Part shown: positions 54,379-62,812 of the stretch, in pieces | Layout: each line of letters starts with the position of its first letter | Position numbering within the stretch: position 1 is the first letter of the stretch | Assembly: GCA_013368445.1 (NCBI GenBank) | Contig: JAACJO010000002.1 | Coordinates: 124,001 to 188,000, forward strand | Direction of reading: 5' to 3' | Source: Leucocoprinus leucothites | Lineage: Eukaryota; Basidiomycota; Agaricomycetes; Agaricales; Agaricaceae | DNA: 64,000 nt | The notes under the pieces: model-generated | Databases searched by the model: none | The model's input: the letters and a program-made list of their open reading frames with translations, nothing else | What the model was told of the DNA's origin: nothing | Position numbers and translations under genes: made by a program

Positions 54379-55903
54379 CCCTAGTCCAGTCTTTTTTTAA
54401 TTGCGCGATTACACAAGTGTGGTCTGCAATTGTTCGCGATTCGATCGAAATAAAATTCTAAAGTTTGAAGCTGAGGATATAGTCTGAACGAACGGAAGTG
54501 CAAAGAATAAAACTCCGAAGAAGGCAGTCCGTGCGAATCCTTTGTGCCGAACCTGGTGATACATCAAGTGCAGTATGTCAGGGGACCAGGGCTTTGAGGC
54601 ATAATGATGCATTTCAGCGGAGAGGCCTGGTGTAGTCCATATAGACAGGATCTGGCTTCTGAACAACCTTCGACAAGTATGCTTCCGATCTCTGTTCAGC
54701 CGGTCTTTACTACTTTTGCTTGACCACTAAGGGAAGCGCATTCCATAAACCTGTCATTAAAGAAATAGCGACAAATTACGAACCCTTTCCTTATCCTCCT
54801 AATACTTCACATGGTGTATTTTGAGCGATGTCCCAAAATACATCCCCAAAAATAGAAGCAAAAACATACGAGCGCGTGGTTATCTATGTCTCTCGACACG
54901 TGTTGTGCTCCGAGTGTTTCCAAAGAGCAGTTACAGGTATGATTGTGGTCAAGAGCCTCTTCTATGTTTCGCATCAAGGATGCTGCAATATAAATTGAGT
55001 GGAAATTATTGGATTTTTGCGCTGTCGTCCATCAAGATATTGGGAGCCCAATTACGAGATGGATGAGTGATCCCAGAGACCGCAGGGAATCATTAGCGCC
55101 ACTCTTCTTTTCTGTTAATATTTGCTGAGGTGTTGGTTGTGGTGACTGCAGCTCCTTTGTGCCATGTATACAACAATAAGAGCTTTATAAGGTGATCATC
55201 AAGCAAGTTATTTTGAGATGGCCCTACCGCAGCACTCGAATAATTGTGATTTGTCAGGGCTTGTATCTCTATGTCATCTTCCGGCTGCGAAAACCACTTG
55301 AATGATAGAGAAAATACTGGATCTATTGTAAAAGCTACAAGATCTGAGTGAGACTGTTCCAACCTCAGCTGTGAAGCGATAACTTGTACTGCAGGCTCCA
55401 GATCATCGCTGTCGTTGAATAATATCTACAAGATGCTTTTTCTGTCCGATAATAGTGTAATGAGTGCTAAGTAATATATCTCCCCCATGGAGGCTTCTGA
55501 TCCCCTTATCCCGGGCATGATGACGTCCTGGACTTGCTGGCCTTAGGCCCAGTCGCTCCCAATTGCGACCTCCCGCCACCATGTTCACCCTTATTTAACT
55601 GTGAGTAGCATGTATTTCCGAATCACAATTAAAACATGGCCATAAGTAGAGTGCAGCCAGCCCAAGAACGAGAGAACATGATCGTCGTTTCAAGGCACGG
55701 CATTTTTAAATCAATTTAAATCAACGTGTGGCTGGTGCATTACATATCTTACCACCCGACCAAAATTATCCGATTGCTATCAAGCTATTTTTAGTTAGGA
55801 CGATTCCAGAGGCTTGAATATTTAAAAGCCGGAATACTTAAATATAGCGTGGCTTTCAGTGTCCAGGTCAATCTTTGTTCGCCCCCAAACCTCACCCCCA
55901 TAA
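54379..55903. other. Intergenic with two minus-strand coding-like fragments
   Basis: 54666-54409 (85 aa, with FFGVLFFALPFVQTISSA hydrophobic) lies tail to tail with the F-box gene. 55420-55093, beginning after a ttgtag acceptor-like site, is open for about 109 codons (ILFNDSDDLEPAVQVIASQL, later FKWFSQPEDDIEIQALTNHN, stop after NRKEEWR) and looks genuinely coding, but no first exon fits in phase. Both are best read as remnants. The last 100 bases hold AATATTTAAAAG, a TATA-like site before the 7TM gene. Confidence 0.35.
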
Positions 55904-56963
55904 ATGCCCACGAGGCTTTCCGTTCGCCTCCTGGTTCTGATTTCGATCTTTTTCCCTTCCTTGGTATCAGCGGGTGGGAGTAACGGCCTGGGCGGAGATG
56001 GGTTGGAATTGAGTCACATCCCAGGTGCCGGAGACTCCTCCTTCCACCTCGAGCGAATAGATGCCGCCCACTTCGCGTTCTGCGTCATTTTTGCTGTAGT
56101 GACTGCTTTTCAAGTGCTTCACGCACTTTGGAATATACGTCGGCGAGCTATCAAGCTTCCTCCGTCCATTTCTACCCCGGAATTCAGCACTGGCTGGGCC
56201 TTCCCAATATTCCTCCTAATATCCACGGTTCTCCTCATAATTTCTTACGTCCTACACGCCGTGTACTGGGGCATAGAAACCAATCTACATAATCGACATC
56301 CTCCAAGCTTTACTCCGTCATTTATTGGGGCATGGAACACGATGAGGCTCCTTGCTGATATACTCCTTCTATCCTCCATGTTGGCTCTTCTTACCCATCG
56401 CGGAAAAGCATTGTTGAACACTTCTCGCCACACCAGGAACGTGAAGAGGGCTGCAGATGTGATTCTGGTCGTCATCCTCTTTGGCCTGAGCATGGGAAAT
56501 GTCGGATTGAGAGTAGCAGGTGTAGCTAAGGGGGTCAGGCACAATCTGTATCTTGCTTATCTATCTCTATTCCTTCTCGGGGTGTTAGACGTGGCGATAC
56601 ATTCGACAATTTTGTATGCCCAGTCAAGAGAGTCGACGGTCAATGATCACTCCGTGCGTGATTTTATCCTTGTGAGATTTTCCTTGTTAGCTTATGGCTG
56701 TCATCCAGATCACTCTATGCACCGCCTTCATTATCTCGCCCCTATTCTTCGTTTATGCCATATTTCCCATTTTGTTAGAGGGTTTACTGAAGCCAGACGT
56801 CGATCCCTCCACCGAGCGAGACAGGGGGCAATGGGCCCTGGCAGGCCTGATCGTGGGCTGCATCACGAAGGTGATCATCATTCAGGCCTGCTTGAGGTTC
56901 GGAATGCCACCAATACCGAAGGATACCGCGAGAACCTACGCTCCACGGCCAGAAAAAGTGTAG
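55904..56963 (+). CDS. 7TM protein with signal peptide and Gly-rich ectodomain, family II, copy 5
   Basis: Exons 55904-56653 and 56709-56963; 334 aa. Signal peptide VRLLVLISIFFPSLVSA, then GGSNGLGGDGLELS and DSSFHLERIDAAHFA, matching SNFSLEPIDAVEFA of copy 1. The loop after helix 1 is IRRRAIKLPPSISTPEFSTG. The donor GTGCGT after VNDHS is at the family position. The acceptor at 56708 is chosen, rather than the nearer ttag at 56690, because it gives ITLCTAFIISPLFFVYAIFP, aligned with IIRGCAFIVSPLFIVYALFP. The tail FGMPPIPKDTARTYAPRPEK is the family end. It is isolated from the two arrays and on the plus strand. Function unknown; receptor-like topology. Confidence 0.87.
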
Positions 56964-57301
56964 AATTAATCCGTCATTCATTTATGGTCTGCAGATTTCT
57001 CATTATACAGGGTTTATGTTGATTTCTACAACAAATTGTAAAGTAGGTAACCGATTTGATCATTTCGACCCAGTTCCGGATTTACATTTGAACCTAACTG
57101 GTTGCTACCTGTTGCCACTGATATACCCTCATTGGCGTCAGTGACTTATTCATATGATCTCACTTTCCCCACTCGCGGAGCTTCCTGTTCCAGTGACGTC
57201 AGGGGCTTGTCCGTAATAAAATCGCCATATCCTCGTTTTCGAGTACTCATTCTTTCCTCACTCTATCAGTTTCTTCAGACCTATCACATACTTTCAACAT
57301 T
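56964..57301. other. Intergenic promoter region
   Basis: Between two plus-strand genes. Two gtgacgtca-type motifs (near 57193 and, downstream, near 57730) resemble CRE/ATF sites (TGACGTCA); the first is about 105 bases before the next start. A gtattcattctttcctcactc pyrimidine-rich leader precedes 57302. Confidence 0.4.
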
Positions 57302-57733
57302 ATGGAAGCAAGCTTCGTCGGTAACAAGCAGGTCGACCCCCACAATCTCCCTAAGTCTAGTACTCAGAAGATCCCCGACGAGGAACTCGATAAGCGGGAA
57401 GCCCAGCGCTTGAAAGAAGGAGCTAAAGAGCCAGGGGCGAACAAAGTGGCGGGGGCGGCAAGCAGAGATCCACAGGGTGAGGTGACATTGCTTTTCTATT
57501 GCACTTCTATTGACCGTTTATTAGATTACGATACTTCTAACAGAGGTGGACAGGGGAACACGCAACCACAGAAGGGTATGTCGTTTTGTACAGGCCAAGT
57601 ATTGTTGATCTCATCCTTTTTCGACGTAGACCCTATCCTCTAAAAGATTCAATTCTGCCTTTGGCATTTGCACCCTTATGTATCGTAAATTCTCCTAGAA
57701 AATAAGATGCACCGTAATAAATCGCACTTGTGA
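57302..57733 (+). CDS. Small hydrophilic protein
   Basis: Exons 57302-57476, 57546-57575 and 57699-57733; 79 aa. The second exon is only 30 nt and codes for GGQGNTQPQK; the acceptor (acagag) was chosen to continue DPQ-GGQGNTQPQK. The sequence is charged and disorder-prone: KSSTQKIPDEELDKREAQRL, then KEGAKEPGANKVAGAASRDP, ending ENKMHRNKSHL. No signal peptide, Cys or helix. Such small hydrophilic proteins occur in many basidiomycetes and are sometimes stress-induced; I cannot name the family. A TGACGTCA-like site lies about 100 bases upstream. The last exon overlaps the leader of the following gene by only about 80 bases, so the two transcripts are tightly packed. Confidence 0.6.
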
Positions 57734-57813
57734 CGTCACCGCTTACTCCATGCCGCACCCCGAGTTACAATCAGAGTAGATTTCAATGTTTCTTTCACAC
57801 CATCACATCCGAA

Positions 57814-58254
57814 ATGTTGTCTAAGCTCTCTCGTACATCCATCGCCCCCATTGATATCCATAGGCGATCAATGTCAATGCAAACTCGTTCCTTATACCGT
57901 GCATTGGGCGCTGGGAAGAGAATAGAGGGTGAATTGAATATGAACAGGTACTCCGAGCACCATGATCCCCTATCCACTGCACCATCCTCCCATACCTCCG
58001 AATTCGATCCAAAGCGAGAACTCAAGCTACCAGTCGATCCAAAAAGTAACCCAGACGACTGTGCACCATACGAGGAAAACTCCGGCAGTTCGAGTCGCTC
58101 TGGGATGCGATCAACGGAGTACTCTAGCGTAGACAAAGGGGAGGAGCCTTATTCACCAAAGGGCGGAGAGCATAGGTATGGGGGAACTAAACGCTATGAA
58201 TGGAGCGCCGAAAGACTGGAGAAGGAATCACAGGAGAACGGGAAAGGTGATTGA
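57814..58254 (+). CDS. Small, probably mitochondrial, hydrophilic protein
   Basis: Single exon, 146 aa. The first 31 residues lack acidic side chains except one Asp and carry several Arg and Ser (MLSKLSRTSIAPIDIHRRSM then SMQTRSLYRALGAGKR), the composition of a mitochondrial targeting peptide. The rest is acidic/Ser/Pro-rich and ends in a charged segment (KRYEWSAERLEKESQENGKG). A SPKGG motif near residue 121 and many Glu recall small stress or assembly proteins, but I recognise no family. ATG 57814 is the first in frame. It follows the small hydrophilic protein by 80 bases in the same direction, and both may share expression. Confidence 0.65.
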   Translation: MLSKLSRTSIAPIDIHRRSMSMQTRSLYRALGAGKRIEGELNMNRYSEHHDPLSTAPSSHTSEFDPKRELKLPVDPKSNPDDCAPYEENSGSSSRSGMRSTEYSSVDKGEEPYSPKGGEHRYGGTKRYEWSAERLEKESQENGKGD

Positions 58255-58609
58255 AGGTTGATTCAGAGGCCACATTGATCGCCGACGGCCGCAACTCTGC
58301 TCTTTGTATTATTGCTTGATTGTCATTCATTTTGGGCTGTTTACAAGGATTAAGAATAACTCTGCTCATTAACTTCCGCACGTTCCGGACTCAGTTCCTT
58401 GACAGCGTGTTAAGTTGGGAGTCATGGCCATGCCCGTCAATCAAACAGGGCTAATGTTAGCCATCGGTTGCTGAGCATATAAACCTCGGGGGGCTGGTCA
58501 AGCATGTCAGCCTCCCAACAGTAATCCCCTCAGGTGCGTACATCACGTTTCTTGGTCGTCCCTTTCGTCTAACCAGCCAGGTGTTTCTAGTCAATATCGA
58601 AAGACACAC
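58255..58609. other. Intergenic promoter region
   Basis: No gene. It carries a tataaacctcgg TATA-like box near 58478, about 130 bases upstream of the next start, and then a C/T-rich leader with a cag that could end a leader intron. Confidence 0.4.
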
Positions 58610-58828
58610 ATGAAACTCTTCCAGACTTCCGTTGCTGCCCTCGCAATCTTGGCCTCTGCTGCCATTGCATCTCCGGCACCCGCGACAGGCACACTCGGCA
58701 GATGGAGGGGCTCAGCCAAGGTGACCGTTGGAGACAAACGCTCCCCTGACCCCAAGAATTTCGACCTTAGTGCCTGGCACGGTACCCTCGAGGCGAGCGT
58801 TCCCGGGACTAGGGAAGAGACTGCCTAG
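58610..58828 (+). CDS. Small secreted protein with Kex2-type site
   Basis: Single exon, 72 aa. Signal peptide MKLFQTSVAALAILASAAIA with a likely cut before SPAPA. The mature part is short and Cys-free: TGTLGRWRGSAKVTVGDKR, then SPDPKNFDLSAWHGTLEASV and a Glu-rich end. The dibasic KR after GD is a Kex2 processing site, so a 28-residue C-terminal peptide could be released. There is no CAAX end, so it is not a basidiomycete mating pheromone. Role unknown; candidate signalling or effector peptide. A TATA-like box lies about 130 bases upstream. Confidence 0.65.
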   Translation: MKLFQTSVAALAILASAAIASPAPATGTLGRWRGSAKVTVGDKRSPDPKNFDLSAWHGTLEASVPGTREETA

Positions 58829-59603
58829 ACCGTAGGATACTGGGCATTTAGAACACCCTCGACTGTCGGAATTCCTACCGCGTGTGTTTCATTGCCCCCT
58901 ATCGTTCTATTGATGTCGCTGGCAGTTTTGGCAGTGATCAACCTTCTTGAATGCCTTGTCGTTGTGTGGACATTATTAATTAATCATTGACTTTCCATAT
59001 GTTTTACCTCACTCCGTTCAGAGGACATGCTTGAACCATGTCACCATGATTATGACCGAAACCATGTCAGCACATTGCTGATGAAACGCGTCGCCTAGTT
59101 GGTCAGACTCAAGGAACCGCATCAAGAAATCAAGGCTACGCATGTAAATTTAGCCTGATTGATAGGTGCCCGTGCGTCAAGTACACAGTCAAATGGCCAA
59201 AAGTGGGTGACGGCGCTGTTCGGCGAGCGCCACGGGTTTACTCGGTCCAGCTTGAGAGTGATAGGTACATAGTACCTTCAAAAGTTTATGTCAAAGAGCT
59301 GTAGTAGATGGAATTCAGATGCGGAACGACGGGCACTGTCACAAATGTACTTCGCAGTATACGCCTGATTCGGTAAACAAGGGGTCACTACAGAGGTCGG
59401 TGTCTTCGAGGTCTGGGTCAGTCGAGTTCTCCAGCTATGACTGAGCATAGATTCAATTAATAGCATAGCATATAAGTGTCAGCTATATAAGAAGTGCTGT
59501 CAACCGCAGTGTAAGCTACACCCCTGAAGCCTCAGTTGGACGAAACACGGCCCGCATGATACTAGGCAGGTCATACAACATTCTAGTAAAAATATCGAAC
59601 TGA
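58829..59603. other. Intergenic, no gene seen
   Basis: 3' flanks of two converging genes. A GAACCATGTCA/GAAACCATGTCAGCA near-repeat occurs around 59033-59072. Nothing coding is supported. Confidence 0.4.
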
Positions 59604-60387
59604 TCAACGTGGCCGAGTCTTGCTCGTGCTTGGCGGCGTAGGTTGGAAATTGGGTGGCGTTCGGGGTAGATTGTCCTAGAGTGATCGACAATTGTGGAAC
59701 AATCCGAAGTCGGCGCATGAAAATACACAAAAGACTTACGATTTCTTGTTGTGATGCGCCCTTGCTCGGCACTACAACTTGCCAAATAAGACCGTTTTCA
59801 CCGGGGATGGGAACGTAAGTGTGGTAATCTCTTGAGCGTGAAATCATGGTCGTTGTATTATTGCTTGGGGTGATGGTTCCAATTGAAGGTATTGCCTGAT
59901 TGTTTCGCCTTGACCCGCCTGTGCGCTGCGAAGAGCTCGATTCAGCCTCATGACTATGGTCCGGTCCACCGGTGTGAGTGTCCGGCGGCGGCACAGTGTT
60001 GCGTGATGAAGCGCATCCTTGAGAATGCTTGGGACTCTTCTGTTGAATACTCGTTTGTTGTTGAACTAGGGTTCGAGAACTGGAAGAACTAGGAGCATGA
60101 GGGCGACGAGATGAGCGGGACAAGGGACCTGTGGCGTTCGATAAAACTTGTTCGGAAGGAGGCCGACTAGACGGCGAACTGCGAGAGTGCGGAGGGCCGG
60201 AGGGACGAGGACTATGCTTGCTGTGACTTGTGTCATTACTTCTAGAGCTAACAGTTGCAGTTTTATTGTGAACGAAGGGATTACTGGGTGCGTGACTACT
60301 TGTGTCTTCAGCCCATATGGCGGTCCGGCTTTGCTTCGCGTGATAGCGCCCGGTGGCTTTTGAAGAAGAAGAATCATACTCCGTCAT
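59604..60387 (-). CDS. MTEYD-family low-complexity protein, copy 2
   Basis: Exons 60387-59740 and 59675-59604; 239 aa. The head is looser than in the other two (MTEYDSSSSKATGRYHAKQS, AIWAEDTSSHAPSNPFV). The middle is Ser/Arg/Pro/His/Gln-rich. The neck VPIPGENGLIWQVVVPSKGA precedes the intron at the family position. The unspliced frame runs on for 80 codons into a Cys-rich end (SIFLLECCMTCLVSCG), but the 64 nt intron shifts the frame and gives DNLPRTPPNFQPTPPSTSKT then RPR, the short Pro/Ser/basic tail typical of the family; the spliced model is preferred. It lies just downstream of copy 3 on the same strand, so the two are a tandem pair. Function unknown. Confidence 0.75.
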
Positions 60388-61273
60388 ATCAGTAAAGTGG
60401 AGCAATACAGGTGCTGTACCACGGGCGAGGGTTAAAGATAGACACTAGAGTTGAAGCGGCGAGGCCCGAATAGCAACAGGATTGGAGGAGAGGATTCTGG
60501 GAGGGACTGGCAGGTGCTAAAGGGTGTTAGATAATATTGGAGTCCGAGAGGGCGGTCAAAGTGATCGTAGTTCGGGATACCCTTGCTTTAACCCGAGCTC
60601 GAGCTTTTATCGTTTTGGGCCATTATGAGGAAGCTGGGGTCTAGGGTTTTGTGCTGTGTTTCTCTATTCCTCATCTGATTTCCAGATAGACTCGGAGCTA
60701 CCATGTGGTTCACCAGGTCATGCCCTGGGTCATGTTAGAGGAAAATCGATGCTGTGCTCCAGAATGGTCCCTATTTGAATGTGTGGTTCCAATCTGAGAA
60801 TCACCGATCTCTGAGGTTGATAGATGGTAGCTTGATCATGAGATTAATCATGTCCAATCATTGATATGCTTGACATGGGGACCTCTATCAGTATACTGAT
60901 AGATGCAGACACACGCAAGCAATTCCCTGCGCCTGGATGCCAGCGAGGATTTTGGACTCTTGAGTCAATTACCTTGATCAGAGGTAATTGTGAGAAAGGT
61001 AACTCATTCCAGAGTTCTAACACATCGAATCAGGGTATTATGATTTCTATAATGCCAATCCAGATAATCGCGCAATCTTGATTCGCGACGACACGCGCTG
61101 AATGAGAGTAGATACATCAAAATCATTACCGATAAAGGCCATAATCCTGCCAGAGGTCGTAAAGGAATAAGATAGAAACCATCGTACTTCAGCGCGGCCA
61201 CCACATCGCCACATGACCCCAGGTAACTTCCTCCCTGACAGCCCTCCAAATTTCGTGAGTCGTGTTTGCCGAT
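60388..61273. other. Intergenic, no gene seen
   Basis: Spacer between the two tandem MTEYD genes. CGAGCTCGAGC near 60595 is a short palindrome-rich stretch; GATCATGAGATTAATCATG near 60834 is also palindromic. No frame is supported. Confidence 0.4.
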
Positions 61274-61961
61274 CTAAGAGAAGCTTGAAAACAAGCGCTT
61301 GAGCAACGGCTTCTCGGATTTAGTTCCCTTTGGAGGCGCCGCCTCAGGGTGATCCTAATCCACGTGTTTTCCAATGTTAGACATGATCTGTTATCCACCA
61401 CGCCAGGATGGACAAGAGGAGGAGGCAGGTACTCACCATGACCTCCAACCTCGTGCCCCTGGCCGGAATAATGACATAGCGACCTCCATCAATGGGGACG
61501 AGGATGGACTGAGATCTCGAGCGCTTCACGTGCGTCGGACCGTTCGCATTCGGTGTGACTGTTTTGAAAGAGGAAGTGGTGGCATGACTGTGGCTCGATC
61601 CACTAGTACGGCGAGAGGTGCTCGAGCGAGAAGTGCCACGAGAATGATGGGTCGAGCGAGAACGAGAAGAGCCCTCAGCTACGCTCCTCTGGGACGGAAC
61701 TGGTGCCGTGTAGGAACGAGATGGATGTGGCCTCTGATGAGCTGTGTCCGATGCTGAACGGTGGCTGGACTTGGAATGGGACCGTTCAGGGGAGCGAGAG
61801 CTTTGAGGGGTATAGCTGTGGGTGGAATGATCTTCCGAAGGAGATGTCACAAACGGGTTGCTTGGGTGGTGTCGACTGGTGTCTTCTGCCCAACGCGCGA
61901 TACGTTTCTGTGTCGCCAGATAACGCTCATAGGCATCAGGAGAATAGTCGTACTCAGTCAT
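61274..61961 (-). CDS. MTEYD-family low-complexity protein, copy 3
   Basis: Exons 61961-61437 and 61354-61274; 201 aa. Head MTEYDYSPDAYERYLATQKR then IARWAEDTSRHHPSNPFV. The middle is almost only Ser, Arg, His, Thr and Pro (SRSTHHSRGTSRSSTSRRTS and similar). Neck VPIDGGRYVIIPARGTRLEV, then after an 82 nt intron a 26-residue tail (DHPEAAPPKGTKSEKPLLKR, LFSSFS). Head, neck and intron position equal copy 1 at 25 kb. Many SR/RS dipeptides make it a plausible phosphoprotein; the basic C-terminal PLLKRLF could bind membrane or nucleic acid. No signal peptide. Role unknown. Confidence 0.85.
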
Positions 61962-62647
61962 GGTGGTTGCTTGTCAAAGATGAAGATAGGAGAGCAGGTT
62001 GAGCACTAGCATGAACAGACAAGGGCAGCTAAAAGTAGTTGTATCCACGGGACGTAATTTAGAATGAATAGCCTGCTGGAGTCCGGCTGGAGCACGCAAC
62101 AAAAAGGATGGATCACTCGTGCATAATTCCGTAAGTACCAGCAAGCACCTTGACTGAAGACTTCTGTCTGAGATAGTAGCAAAGAAACCTATTGTCACAT
62201 TTTCACAATTGAAAGTGAAGTCAACGAAGAAAGATAACAAAAGCAAAGTACTGCAATCGAGGACTCGGTCATTTGATTAATCAGCGGTTTGTTGAGTGTT
62301 TGTTTTAGGTTATTGACTTAAAAACGTGCCCACGGCTCTTTCGGCCCTAACCTCCGTTAGTCTTGAGGTTTTCATAAGGTGATCCAGCAATAGCGTTATT
62401 GTTACTCATATGGAGGCAGAGAGATTATTGACTATCTATTTCAGGATAATGGAATTACAGAATGAATGTTGGTTTCAAAAAGCGAGAAGGAAAGGATGGT
62501 TTCAATGAGAGCTACAGGATTTCAAGCGATGAACAATGAACCAAGAAAGATATCATATACCGACAAAAACAATTGTTATCTGCCCGCTGGGCAGGAGATT
62601 GCGACCGGTTCCCAGGTTCCCTACTCCGTCGTTTCCCTCAGTAGTGA
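61962..62647. other. Intergenic, no gene seen
   Basis: Promoter of MTEYD copy 3 (leftward) and 3' side of the next minus-strand gene. The plus-strand frame 62466-62738 is antisense to the secreted peptide and is rejected. Confidence 0.4.
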
Positions 62648-62812
62648 TTATGCGCTATTGAATGCCCGCGATAATTTCCAAGTGGGAGCGCCACCGCCCC
62701 CACCACCACCGCCGCGTCGACTAAGGTCAAACATTTGACCCTCCTCGGGTATAGGTGCTGCGAGTGCCGAGGTGGCCAATAGAAGAACAAGAGATACGAT
62801 TTGGACCTTCAT
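62648..62812 (-). CDS. Small secreted glycine-rich peptide
   Basis: Single exon, 54 aa. Signal peptide MKVQIVSLVLLLATSALA, then APIPEEGQMFDLSRR and a run of eight Gly (RRGGGGGGGGAPTW), ending KLSRAFNSA. The RR before the Gly run is a Kex2-type site, so a Gly-rich peptide could be released. The Gly run resembles the N-terminal ectodomain of the family II 7TM proteins in composition only. Not recognised as a family. ATG 62812 is the first in frame, and a 3' exon beyond 62648 cannot be excluded. Confidence 0.55.
   Translation of the reverse strand: MKVQIVSLVLLLATSALAAPIPEEGQMFDLSRRGGGGGGGGAPTWKLSRAFNSA

Noticed and set aside
58610..58828. Mating pheromone precursor
   Set aside because: The product has no C-terminal CAAX box, which basidiomycete lipopeptide pheromones need, and no STE3-type receptor lies nearby; family I and II 7TM proteins do not show STE3 motifs.
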